The position numbers and the translations under genes are program-made. From the NCBI GenBank assembly GCA_025054525.1, contig JANWZJ010000001.1, positions 1-45,051 on the forward strand: 45,051 bases of DNA, in the 5' to 3' direction. Shown piece by piece: positions 18,077 to 26,756 of the stretch. Origin of the DNA: Bacteroidia bacterium (GTDB lineage Bacteria; Bacteroidota; Bacteroidia; SpSt-205). Numbering within the stretch: position 1 is the first letter of the stretch; each line of letters begins with the position of its first letter. Below the pieces are notes generated by a model. That model had not been told where the DNA came from, made no database searches, and saw only the letters and a list, made by a program, of their open reading frames with translations.

Positions 18077-21000
18077 CTACTCCTCGTAATAAGTAATGAT
18101 GATGCTATCGCCTGCTCGGATGTTATCGTTTTCTAAGCGATTGAGCTGACGCAGTTGGTCTGTTGAAACTTTATACTGAGCGGCAATATCCGATAGGGTT
18201 TCGCCAGGACGCACAATATGAAGGCGCGCACGAGGAACTTTCCGCTTGGCGATAACTTCCTCACTGATACGAGGATCCTCTAAGAAGAACTTTCTGCGTT
18301 GGGCGGAGTTTAGGTCAGGAATGTTCTTCTCTTGAGCCAAGTTGATGAGTTGTTGCGCTTTAGGCAGAAGGGGATACAAAAGTACAGTGCCTTTTTCCCC
18401 AGGAACTGCTAAATAAGTACCCTCTGGATGAAAAGCAGGACGAAACTGAATATGCAAGGGGAAAGAGTATTCCGTGAGACGAAGGAAGGAGCTACCACTC
18501 CAGAGTATGGCTTTTTGATCCGTAGCGATGGAAAGGATGTGTTCGCCGGTGGGGCTCCACTGAATTGCATAAGGGATGCCTTTATGTCCTGGAAGTGTAT
18601 GAGTGCGAATACCTTCGGGCAGCTTCCACAGGTAGAGCATGGAATCAGCGCCTGCTGTGATGAGCCGATTGCCCGACGGATGAAAGGCAGCAGCTTTGAC
18701 AGGGGCATTATGCCCTTTGAGACGAGTAATGAGCTTGCCCTCCCAGTTCCATAAGGAGGAGGTGCCATCTTCACTGAGAGCCAAGATGTACCGCTCATCT
18801 GGGGAGAGTAAGAGCTGCGTAATGGCACCCACATGGGCAGAAAGCCGCTTCGGAGAAGCCCCCTCTTTCCATGACCACAGATACAAAAGACCACCGCGAG
18901 TGGCTACCGCAGCTTTTCTTCCATCCTGAGTAAGGACACCCCATAATACCTCTTCATCTAAGCTTAGTGAGTGGATGAGTTCGCCAGCGAGACCATTCCA
19001 GAGCTTGCAGGTACGATCCAGAGAAGTAGTCAAGATGATACTCCCATCCGCAGAAAGGGCTATGTGCGTAAGGTTATCTTGGTGTCCGACGAGTTGAGCC
19101 ACACTGACACCGCTCCGCAAGTCCCATAGGCGTACCGAGAAATCCTCTGAGAGCGAGGCTAAATACTTGAGGTCCTGCGTGAAATAAACTTTCTCCACGA
19201 TATGCGTATGACCCCGAAGCACTTCTTGCGAAGCACCCGTAGTGGGATTCCAGATGCGAATCGTTTTGTCCCAGCTTGCGGTAGCGAGCTTAGAGCCATC
19301 GGGACTGAATACTGCGTAGATGACCCGATTCTTGTGTCCTATGAGTTTTCGGGGGGGTTTGGGATAGAGATGAGCGTGTAGCGCGAAGTAGAGCGCTGCT
19401 TCGGCTTCGGGCACGTAAGGGCGCTCACCAGGGGCTCCAATCTGCCGAGGAAGCGCTTCCAACGCTAAGCGAACCCCTATCTCGGGATGTCCTTTGCGAG
19501 TTTGGTCTTCTGAGAGAGAAGCTAAGAAAAGCGATTGCAGCACTAAAGCCTTATTGCGCTGCTGAAGCGCAAGGGCTGTCTGATATTCGGCTTGATTGCG
19601 CTCATACTCTGCATTTATGCGAGCCGATTCGGCTACCCGAGTCTGATTTTCAGCGATGCGCTGCTGCTGCAGAGCACGCTCTCTTTCCCGCTCAGCAATC
19701 TGACGCTGATCCTCAGCGATACGACGCTGTCTCTCGGCATTATTGCGCTCCGCTTCGGCGATACGCAAGGCATTTTCCGCTAACATCTTTTGATGCAGGG
19801 CTAAGAGTCGCTCCTTTTCTGCAATCATCCGCTGGCGAAGGGCTTCCTGCGCATTTGCTTCGGCTTTCATGCGCTGCTCTTGGGCGATTCGGGCTTGCAG
19901 GCGCGCTTCTTCGGCATTCTTCTCAGCTAATGCCCGCTGTATTTGCGCATAATACAAGGCTACCAAACTCAGCAGAAAGAGCAGCGTAATCACAAAAAGT
20001 GCCAACAACAGAAGCCGTCGGTTGCGCTCTATGCGAGCTTTGCTTCGGGCCAAATAAAGCTCTATCGCATCCCGCAGCGCTATGGCTTGGGTGATAGGTT
20101 CTACATTAGGCACAAGCTCATCGGGGGGAAGATTTCGCCGTATCCAGGCAGGATTGGGACGCGTGGGATAATACCACTCAGAAAAGTACTGATAGGAGCC
20201 CCCCGAGAGTAAGAGCCGAGGTGAGCGATCCTGTTCCAACCAGCGCTGCACCTGGAACTTAAGCTCGCGGAAGATACGCACGCTTTGGGCTTCTTGTTCA
20301 GCCCAGCGAATGAGCCGTTCCCAGTTCCGAATCAGAGCTTCATGGGAGACGGTGAGGGTATCATTAGGACTGAGCGTGTGGTCTTGACCTTCAGCCAGAG
20401 CGGGCTGGAGAAAGCTCACTTGGGTATCTCGGAAGAGAGCCGCTACCTTAGCTACGAAATCAGTGGATACCCCTGGCAGCCCCAAAATATCGGTGAGTTG
20501 CTGCAGAGTCAGCCGAGCACGCACAGCGCGCCCCTCATCTATTCGGGTAAGAGGTACGAAAATACCCCGTGCTATTTGCTGTAGTTGCTCCAGAGGAACC
20601 CGCTCCCCATATCGCTTTTCATAATACTCATCTAAATGCTCATATAAAGTCTCTGCATGAAAGTTGAGAACATTTCGCAGGTGAGCATGTTGATAGAGTT
20701 CTTGTTCAGTGGGAGACCTTTTCTGAAGATACTGCTCAAATAAGGTTCTTTCTTTTTCGGGCAGGCGACTCACATGAAGTCCCCCCACCATCGCATAATG
20801 GACTAAATCCATCGGCTCCTGCTGTGCGCTGGCTACATGCCAAATGCGATGCAGGGCATGCTGCAGCACAGGAAGCTGGTCTATTCCATCGCCTATGTCG
20901 TTGAGCAAGCGCTGAGTAAGCCTCGGGGTGATTCGGTCTCCATTTAGTTCAGCGGGTTTCTCAATCACGGCTTGGAACTCTTCCCGAGTGAGCCGCGGTA

Positions 21001-22594
21001 CGAAATACGTACTCTCTCCTATCAGCTCGGCAAACCCATGGAAAGCCACACACTGCCCGATAAAGTCAGAGCGCATCGTAAAGATGACCCATATAGGCAG
21101 ATTTTCTCTTCGGGCGATGCGTATGGTCTCGGAAAGAACATTCACGGTTATCTGAGCCAAAGGAGAGGCGATACCCCCTGAGTAGTTCTCTTCATTCGTG
21201 AAAAATTCCTCAAACTGGTCTACCAGGATGAGGAGGTTCTGTCCTTCTCGGAGGCGGGCGATTTTGTCAGCTTCGGATAGAATCTCAAAGGCAGGAGAAG
21301 TAGGGTCTATATAGATGTGGGACTGTTTGTACAAATCTACCAGCGCCGAGAAACCATAGGACAGTTTCGTTTCTACATCGGGGATATTGCTGTGGCCAAT
21401 AGCGGAAGCAAGGGCAGTAGCGAGGTTAGTGAGGGGCTGTTTTTCAGGACGGAAAGCGGCGATAGCCCAAGAGGGATACGCAGCTGGCATGAGATTAGCC
21501 CGCAGCGCTGGCAAAACCCCCGCAAAGACTAAAGAAGATTTCCCATCTCCCGATGCCCCGCTGACCATAACGAACTTCCGCTCCTCCAGTAGTTCTAAGA
21601 TTTTGCGGATATGCTTCTCCCTGCCGTGAAAGAAGATAGCTTCCCCCTCCTCAAATGGACGCAGCCCGATATAAGGGCAACTTCGTTTCGTTTCGCTCCA
21701 TATCGCTGAGCGCCGCGCCTCCGCTAAGCTCTTCTCTATGCAGGCTTGGAGGGCAGGCGGCTCTACCAGCTCCAAACGTACATTCGGCACCTGCAAGGAC
21801 AAATACCGATTACGCAGGGGATCAGGAAAGCCTACTAAATAGATAGGCGTGGCTTGCGAGAGTCCCCCAGCCGCTTTCCAAAGCTGCTGAGTAAGCGCTA
21901 ATGCCCAATCCCCCGCATAATGAAAAAATACTACCAAAAGCTGACTCTGCTGATAGAGGCGAAGGGACTCGGCTACATCTTCATCCGCCTTTTCAGGGCG
22001 GAATGCTAAACTTTGGAGCTTATACTTCTTAGAGAGGTTTTCAATCACTGAGAAGCAGCTCTCTGAGTCGCGCACGTTGTGGATAAAGGCGATGTCATAC
22101 TGCTTGATGATTTGGCGGGCTTCTACAGCCCCAGCTAAGAAGGATTTGACTTCGCCTATCATGAGGGGCATAGCGGGGGTGCGCGTGAGCATGACTCGCT
22201 CGGTAAGCGTATTCTCTACGAAGGTGAGCAGCTCTCGTGCTTCTAACTCATAGACGACGCTCTCATCGCGAGGCGCCCAAACAATCAAGCGGAAAGACGG
22301 GGAGACTTGCTGAAGCAGGATTTCATACTGCCTCTGTAGCAGTAAAGAACCATCAGGTAGCACAGGTCCTTTATCCACGCCTAAAATAAGAAAAGCAGCA
22401 TCGTGCTTCTTGCCTATTTCAGCGAGTGCATTCAGTTCTACCTGCTCTGGAACTTCTACGGAATACCCTGCATTTTTGAGCATAATGCCCAAAACTTCTC
22501 GGTGGATGCGGTCACCCTCGGCAACCACACCCACCCAGATGGAAAAGGGACGAATAGATTCGGCAACCGATATGGTGGTAGCAGGAGCCTCCAT
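18077..22594 (-). CDS. Trans-envelope STAND NTPase: TIR-like pair, nSTAND1, membrane helix, coiled coil, WD40, LysM
   Basis: A 1505-residue signalling protein. Two Rossmann/TIR-like domains (about 18-155 and 166-290) resemble the N-terminal modules often found before nSTAND1. The nSTAND1 NTPase follows from 306 (CPYIGLRPFEEGEAIFFHGRE), with Walker A GASGDGKSS (346-354) and Walker B LLILVDQFEEFF (454-465). One membrane helix at 861-882 is preceded by a strongly basic stretch (ARSKARIERNRR), which predicts N-in/C-out. Then comes a Glu/Arg/Gln/Ala coiled coil (883-1015), seven clear WD40 repeats plus a degenerate eighth (1082-1408) and a C-terminal LysM (1457-1501). By that topology the NTPase is cytoplasmic while the coiled coil, WD40 and LysM are periplasmic, with LysM on peptidoglycan. 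STAND proteins act as ligand-triggered oligomeric switches; ligand and output here are unknown. The start is backed by a -7 element 7 bases upstream. Confidence 0.9.
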   Translation of the reverse strand: MEAPATTISVAESIRPFSIWVGVVAEGDRIHREVLGIMLKNAGYSVEVPEQVELNALAEIGKKHDAAFLILGVDKGPVLPDGSLLLQRQYEILLQQVSPSFRLIVWAPRDESVVYELEARELLTFVENTLTERVMLTRTPAMPLMIGEVKSFLAGAVEARQIIKQYDIAFIHNVRDSESCFSVIENLSKKYKLQSLAFRPEKADEDVAESLRLYQQSQLLVVFFHYAGDWALALTQQLWKAAGGLSQATPIYLVGFPDPLRNRYLSLQVPNVRLELVEPPALQACIEKSLAEARRSAIWSETKRSCPYIGLRPFEEGEAIFFHGREKHIRKILELLEERKFVMVSGASGDGKSSLVFAGVLPALRANLMPAAYPSWAIAAFRPEKQPLTNLATALASAIGHSNIPDVETKLSYGFSALVDLYKQSHIYIDPTSPAFEILSEADKIARLREGQNLLILVDQFEEFFTNEENYSGGIASPLAQITVNVLSETIRIARRENLPIWVIFTMRSDFIGQCVAFHGFAELIGESTYFVPRLTREEFQAVIEKPAELNGDRITPRLTQRLLNDIGDGIDQLPVLQHALHRIWHVASAQQEPMDLVHYAMVGGLHVSRLPEKERTLFEQYLQKRSPTEQELYQHAHLRNVLNFHAETLYEHLDEYYEKRYGERVPLEQLQQIARGIFVPLTRIDEGRAVRARLTLQQLTDILGLPGVSTDFVAKVAALFRDTQVSFLQPALAEGQDHTLSPNDTLTVSHEALIRNWERLIRWAEQEAQSVRIFRELKFQVQRWLEQDRSPRLLLSGGSYQYFSEWYYPTRPNPAWIRRNLPPDELVPNVEPITQAIALRDAIELYLARSKARIERNRRLLLLALFVITLLFLLSLVALYYAQIQRALAEKNAEEARLQARIAQEQRMKAEANAQEALRQRMIAEKERLLALHQKMLAENALRIAEAERNNAERQRRIAEDQRQIAERERERALQQQRIAENQTRVAESARINAEYERNQAEYQTALALQQRNKALVLQSLFLASLSEDQTRKGHPEIGVRLALEALPRQIGAPGERPYVPEAEAALYFALHAHLYPKPPRKLIGHKNRVIYAVFSPDGSKLATASWDKTIRIWNPTTGASQEVLRGHTHIVEKVYFTQDLKYLASLSEDFSVRLWDLRSGVSVAQLVGHQDNLTHIALSADGSIILTTSLDRTCKLWNGLAGELIHSLSLDEEVLWGVLTQDGRKAAVATRGGLLYLWSWKEGASPKRLSAHVGAITQLLLSPDERYILALSEDGTSSLWNWEGKLITRLKGHNAPVKAAAFHPSGNRLITAGADSMLYLWKLPEGIRTHTLPGHKGIPYAIQWSPTGEHILSIATDQKAILWSGSSFLRLTEYSFPLHIQFRPAFHPEGTYLAVPGEKGTVLLYPLLPKAQQLINLAQEKNIPDLNSAQRRKFFLEDPRISEEVIAKRKVPRARLHIVRPGETLSDIAAQYKVSTDQLRQLNRLENDNIRAGDSIIITYYEE

Positions 22595-22601
22595 ATTAGA
22601 A

Positions 22602-22609
22602 CAAAGATA
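22602..22609 (-). promoter_or_regulatory. -7 promoter element of the STAND gene
   Basis: Minus-strand TATCTTTG matches TAnnTTTG and ends 7 bases before the STAND start codon. It lies directly against a perfect hairpin (22610-22626) after the TonB receptor gene. Confidence 0.55.
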
Positions 22610-22626
22610 AGAAGGAGTATCCTTCT
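22610..22626 (-). terminator. Perfect 7-bp hairpin between TonB receptor and STAND genes
   Basis: AGAAGGA and TCCTTCT pair perfectly around a 3-base loop. The hairpin begins inside the TonB-receptor stop codon (TAG) and is followed on the minus strand by T-rich TATCTTTGTT, which is also the STAND -7 element. It may act as a short intrinsic terminator or attenuator. The stem is short and A/G-rich, so the call is tentative. Confidence 0.4.
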
Positions 22627-25324
22627 ACCAGATAAGGCTAAGCCCTACATTCCATGTACGCCCAAATCCATAAAAGAAAGTGGAGGTGGCCCGATCATGA
22701 TTGCGCCCGTCTAAAGCCGTCATGATATAGCGAGAGTCTAAGAGGTTATGGATATTACCAAAGATACGGGCACGCGTATCAGAAGAAAGCGCAAACTCAT
22801 ACCCTGCAGCCAAATCTACCAGCGTATAGGCTGGCAAGCGCCAAGGTTGGGCGCGGTCATTAGGATTCGTGCGCTGCTGCGGGTCAAACGTGGCCCAGAA
22901 GCGATCATAGTAGAAGGCATTGAGCGTGAAGTAAAGCGAAGGAGTCGGAGACACGCGTAAGATACCACCGATTTGGGTTTGAGGGGCACTGCCTACGCGC
23001 AGGTCCTTAATATAAAGTTCTATCGTATCTACAATCACCTGATTGATATCGCGCACTACGCCGAAGACATCATTTTTCCAGCGCCAGTCGCCGATAGCCC
23101 CGATAGCCGCTACTCTCAGCCAAGATAAGGGCTGCACGCCTACTTCCCACTCTATCCCTCTATGCACAGCAGATAACCCATTGAGGCGAACTTGGGTCTG
23201 ACTGCCATCCGGCAGCGTAATCGTCGGGGACATAAGCACTTTATCTCTCCACTCCGTCCAGTATCCAGCTATTTGGGTGGAGAAAATACTGCTCTGCCAG
23301 CGCAGACCTACTTCGCCTTGGAGGACTTTTTCTACATCAAAATTCTGGGCGAGGTCATTCCCGAAGCGGTCATTAATAAATACGAATTGGAAGAAAGGCG
23401 GACGCGTGAAATAACCACCGCTAGCGTAGAGCATACTTGCTTCGGTAATGCGCAGCCCTACACCTCCTTTGACTGTGTAGGAGAAGATATTGACCACTTT
23501 AGAGCGCAGGGGGCGTTCTTCAGGTTTGTAGCGGAAGTTCTCTTGGCGCTGATAACCGGTATTAGCCGCCGCTACTACTAGGGCAGCGGTGATAGGCCCT
23601 TGTTGATATTTCACTTCGGAGAAGCTACCCAGCCAAGTGATGTAGGAATCATAGTCATAATTCACCCGATCTCGCAGCCGCGTAATGCGTGCATTACGGA
23701 TAGTCAAAGTAGTATCTGATAGGCGCACGCGAATTGTTTGCCCTTGGCGCCAGTTGTCCGTATCAATCCAGAAGTCTGCTCCGAAAAGGTTCGTAATCTC
23801 CCGATAATGGTAGGCTACATAATAGCGCAAATCTACGCCTGCGTTAATCTCCACAGGCCCGAGCGTGAGATTAGTAGTGGAGACGAGCCCGTACCAATCG
23901 TGGGAGTTGACAGAGTTGCGATGGATGAGGTTAGCGGCAAAGCCTACCATTCGGCTGCCATCGGGCATTAGGAGCGTATCGGCTCGGCTAAGGTTATCGC
24001 TGCGAACCCGTTCCCAATCTATAAGTCCGTCGCGGCGCCGAGGCAGAGAGTAAGTGCGCCGTCGGCGGTCTAACTCAGGGGCAGTAGCTAAAATACCCGA
24101 ACCTCCACCGCGTCCAAAGGACACATAAGCCGAGGTAAGCAGGCTAAACTTTTCAGAGACAGTCCAAAAGTGGCTCAAACTAATCAAGGGCTTATGGTAG
24201 AAGTTGCGCAGGTTGCTGTAGAGCTGTCCGTCAAAATAGCCGTAGTCATAGTTGAAGAAATAGCCTCTCTTGAGCGTGTCTATGTCGCGAGCAGATAGGT
24301 AGGTATTACGCTGATAGTGCCACTGGGGTGCGCCAAAGCCTTGGAGCAGCAAGCGATGCCGCGTGCCGAGTGTTTTAGAGATAGCCACGAAATAAAACCA
24401 GGAGCTAAAGTCCGTGCCTTTGATGTAGCCTGGGCCTACGGCACGATTGCCGGAGAGAGTAACAGCCCAGCCTTTAGGACTAAGCCCAGAGTGATAAGTA
24501 AGACTGAGTCGCGCAGAGTATATATTAGAGGCTTCACTGGTGAGGATGAAGCGCCGTTCTGACTGAGGGGAAATCGTACGCAGATTGAGCGTACCTCCTA
24601 CGGATGGCAGCACTACACGTGCGTTGCCCAGTCCTTTCTGCACTTGGGCTTCTTCCATCACATCCATGAGCCCGACCCAGTTAGACCAATAGACCCGAGA
24701 GTTCTCCATATCATTCACTGGTACGCCATTAATCTGAACGGCTATATTCTCCTGCTCAAAGCCTCGGATATTGATACGAGAGTCCCCCCATCCTCCCCCT
24801 TCCCGAGAAGCATAGACGGAAGGCGAAAATCGCAGCGCCTCCGTCATCTCTTGCGAGCCCCGCAGCTCTAAGACCTGCTTCCCCTCTAATCGGGTAAAGT
24901 TGATGGGAGTTACTATCGTGTTCGCTGATGAAGAAAGAATCAGCACCTCCTTCATAGAAACCCCCAGCGGAGCAAGCGCTATAGTTTGGGAGTTCTCTAA
25001 CTCTTGGAGCGTAAAGATTCTTTCCTCATATCCTACATACGAGATGATTACTTTGGGTTCGTTGGGCAGCTCAGAAGGCAAGAGCGTCATAGAAAAGCTC
25101 CCGTCTATACGGGTGAGCGTACCCTTCCCTGTGCCTGCTAGTTGGACAGAAGCACCTATAAGCGGCTCTCCTGTTTCTTTATCTTGGACCTGCCCTTGAA
25201 TCTGAATATACTGCTCGGTACGAACGACAACAGGCGCTTTCTGAGTCTGGAAAATACCCCGCACGGTGCGCTCTTCTTGCGCCCACAGCAGGCATAGCCC
25301 AGCTATTATTCCTAACTGCCTCAT
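22625..25324 (-). CDS. TonB-dependent outer-membrane receptor with carboxypeptidase-like N-terminal domain
   Basis: About 900 residues. Signal peptide (MRQLGIIAGLCLLWAQ), then a carboxypeptidase-regulatory-like beta domain at about 43-120 (GQVQDKETGEPLIGASVQL), a plug at about 135-260 (INIRGFEQENIAVQINGVPV) and a 22-strand-type barrel to the C-terminal WNVGLSLIW. It takes up a large ligand across the outer membrane with TonB energy. No SusD partner is adjacent, so a SusC-type glycan system is not supported. The barrel resembles siderophore/FecA-like receptors, but the ligand is unassigned. ATG at 25324 is preferred; GTG at 25330 is in frame but lies only 2 bases from the -7 element. Confidence 0.92.
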   Translation of the reverse strand: MRQLGIIAGLCLLWAQEERTVRGIFQTQKAPVVVRTEQYIQIQGQVQDKETGEPLIGASVQLAGTGKGTLTRIDGSFSMTLLPSELPNEPKVIISYVGYEERIFTLQELENSQTIALAPLGVSMKEVLILSSSANTIVTPINFTRLEGKQVLELRGSQEMTEALRFSPSVYASREGGGWGDSRINIRGFEQENIAVQINGVPVNDMENSRVYWSNWVGLMDVMEEAQVQKGLGNARVVLPSVGGTLNLRTISPQSERRFILTSEASNIYSARLSLTYHSGLSPKGWAVTLSGNRAVGPGYIKGTDFSSWFYFVAISKTLGTRHRLLLQGFGAPQWHYQRNTYLSARDIDTLKRGYFFNYDYGYFDGQLYSNLRNFYHKPLISLSHFWTVSEKFSLLTSAYVSFGRGGGSGILATAPELDRRRRTYSLPRRRDGLIDWERVRSDNLSRADTLLMPDGSRMVGFAANLIHRNSVNSHDWYGLVSTTNLTLGPVEINAGVDLRYYVAYHYREITNLFGADFWIDTDNWRQGQTIRVRLSDTTLTIRNARITRLRDRVNYDYDSYITWLGSFSEVKYQQGPITAALVVAAANTGYQRQENFRYKPEERPLRSKVVNIFSYTVKGGVGLRITEASMLYASGGYFTRPPFFQFVFINDRFGNDLAQNFDVEKVLQGEVGLRWQSSIFSTQIAGYWTEWRDKVLMSPTITLPDGSQTQVRLNGLSAVHRGIEWEVGVQPLSWLRVAAIGAIGDWRWKNDVFGVVRDINQVIVDTIELYIKDLRVGSAPQTQIGGILRVSPTPSLYFTLNAFYYDRFWATFDPQQRTNPNDRAQPWRLPAYTLVDLAAGYEFALSSDTRARIFGNIHNLLDSRYIMTALDGRNHDRATSTFFYGFGRTWNVGLSLIW

Positions 25325-25332
25325 AATCACTA

Positions 25333-25340
25333 CAAATGTA
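25333..25340 (-). promoter_or_regulatory. -7 promoter element of the TonB receptor gene
   Basis: Minus-strand TACATTTG matches TAnnTTTG, ending 8 bases before the ATG at 25324. It is one of a divergent pair with the element at 25358-25365. Confidence 0.55.
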
Positions 25341-25357
25341 CATAATAGAATTTGAAG

Positions 25358-25365
25358 TAAGTTTG
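25358..25365 (+). promoter_or_regulatory. -7 promoter element of the exported hypothetical gene
   Basis: TAAGTTTG matches TAnnTTTG and ends 4 bases before the ATG at 25370. Two TTTGAAGTA direct copies (from 25351 and 25362) make the exact site a little ambiguous. Confidence 0.5.
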
Positions 25366-25369
25366 AAGT

Positions 25370-26752
25370 ATGTGGAAAGTGTGGGTATTTGTGGGGAGCT
25401 TGTGGGCACAGAAGATTCTCAGTCGGAGTCTTATAGAGGTGCAGGGCTACCCTATAGATAAGGTAGGATTACCGCAAAGCCCTGCATATGCTGGGCGAGG
25501 GCGCTTCGCCTACATAGAATACTGGGCGAAAGATAAACCGCGCCCCGGCTGGTATGTGGAGTGTCTCAACTTAGGCTTCTACACTCAGTGGTCTTACTTC
25601 ATAGATGTCCCCGAAGCAGGCCAAGGCAAACCCTTGCGTCTCTTACCACTCAAGGATGGGTTCGTTCTGGTCTCCTATGAAGCCGACCCGCTCAATAAAG
25701 GCGCTGTCCAAGAAGTAGGACGCTTTTTAGATGCCAAGGGACAGTCTCTTTTCGCCAAATGGACTGCCCTCTCTGTATATGACCGCCCCGTAGCCGAAGC
25801 TATTAGCCGCTTCTCTATCAGCTTGGATAGCACCCATCTTCTATGGTATGCTTATCTGCCAGGGAAAAAAGGCGGCGCCGAGAGGGCTTGGTATGCTTTG
25901 TGGAGCGGCAGCGGAAGGAAGGTTTTCGCTTCGCAGGACTGGTATGTACGAGGGGCTGTTTTACATGCAGTGGCTGACGCTCGCCTCAATCTCTGGACCC
26001 TTCAGCAGCCCGCTCAAGGACTGCCCGAACTGGTCTATTATGATCTCAAAGCACGCACCCAACGCATTTGGACCTTACAGCCCGATACTATCTTACGACG
26101 CCCATGGCTCCTCGTTACACCCAAAGCCATCTATGTAGGAGGACTGGTAAGTGGAACGAAATCTATACCCCATGAAGCAGGCAACATAGGTAGCTGGGCA
26201 ATAGGCAAACTTTCACTTCCCTTCTCGGATACCTCTCAGATAAGATGGAGTAGAGTTCCTTTTCCCGATAGTTGGAGCGCTTCGTACAAAGAGCCCACTA
26301 ACTTCATCGTAGGAGATGCCTTTCTGTACCAAGATAGCGCTCTCTATGTGATATGGGAGGATCGGCGGGCACGGGGGGGCACCTTTGCTGCGCACGATAT
26401 ATGGGTGTGCCGCTGGCAGGAAGGAGACACGCTATCGTTAGCTTGGAGCTACCGCATAGAAAAGCGCCAGCGCGAAGCATTACCCGAGGCTGTCTCCTAC
26501 CTCTACGGTGTCAGTGAAACCTTCCTAAACATCGCTTTCCTTACGGAACACACCCGCTCTGGCAAACTCCAAGCCCACCTCATTAATCATGCTACAGGAC
26601 AGGCGGTCGTCCAAGATATAGCCGATAACTCAGCAGGCGACCTACTTCTGCTGCCAGGGCGTTCGGCTCGCCTTAGTCCCCGCGATATAGTATGCTTTGC
26701 CTTAGCCCCGGGCGGAAAAAATGGCTACCAGATTTACATTCTAAGACTCTGA
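25370..26752 (+). CDS. Exported hypothetical protein, possibly beta-propeller
   Basis: A 460-residue protein that I do not recognise. The N terminus (MWKVWVFVGSLWAQ) looks like a short signal peptide ending at a WAQ site, like several other exported proteins here. The body is rich in Trp, Tyr and alternating hydrophobic residues with repeated 'strand - turn - W' blocks (for example LLWYAYLPG, RAWYALWSGSG, LNLWTLQQP, LYVIWEDRRARGG, DIWVCRWQEGD), suggesting a beta-propeller. No secretion tail, lipobox or catalytic motif is seen. It is divergent from the TonB receptor with overlapping promoter space and lies 4 bases upstream of tatC, so tatC may depend on its promoter. Confidence 0.7.
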   Translation: MWKVWVFVGSLWAQKILSRSLIEVQGYPIDKVGLPQSPAYAGRGRFAYIEYWAKDKPRPGWYVECLNLGFYTQWSYFIDVPEAGQGKPLRLLPLKDGFVLVSYEADPLNKGAVQEVGRFLDAKGQSLFAKWTALSVYDRPVAEAISRFSISLDSTHLLWYAYLPGKKGGAERAWYALWSGSGRKVFASQDWYVRGAVLHAVADARLNLWTLQQPAQGLPELVYYDLKARTQRIWTLQPDTILRRPWLLVTPKAIYVGGLVSGTKSIPHEAGNIGSWAIGKLSLPFSDTSQIRWSRVPFPDSWSASYKEPTNFIVGDAFLYQDSALYVIWEDRRARGGTFAAHDIWVCRWQEGDTLSLAWSYRIEKRQREALPEAVSYLYGVSETFLNIAFLTEHTRSGKLQAHLINHATGQAVVQDIADNSAGDLLLLPGRSARLSPRDIVCFALAPGGKNGYQIYILRL

Positions 26753-26756
26753 CTCT

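Noticed and set aside
19550-19948. Possible tandem DNA repeat in the STAND gene
   Set aside because: The repetition is at protein level (a Glu/Arg/Gln/Ala coiled coil) with varied codons; there is no exact DNA repeat unit.
18077-22594. STAND gene as part of an antiviral defence island
   Set aside because: The neighbours are a TonB receptor, a glycosyltransferase and surface-protein genes, with no nuclease, helicase, toxin or mobile element nearby, so a defence role is not supported by context, though not excluded.
22625-25324. SusC/SusD-type glycan utilisation locus
   Set aside because: No SusD-like lipoprotein or glycoside hydrolase is adjacent and the receptor is somewhat short for SusC.
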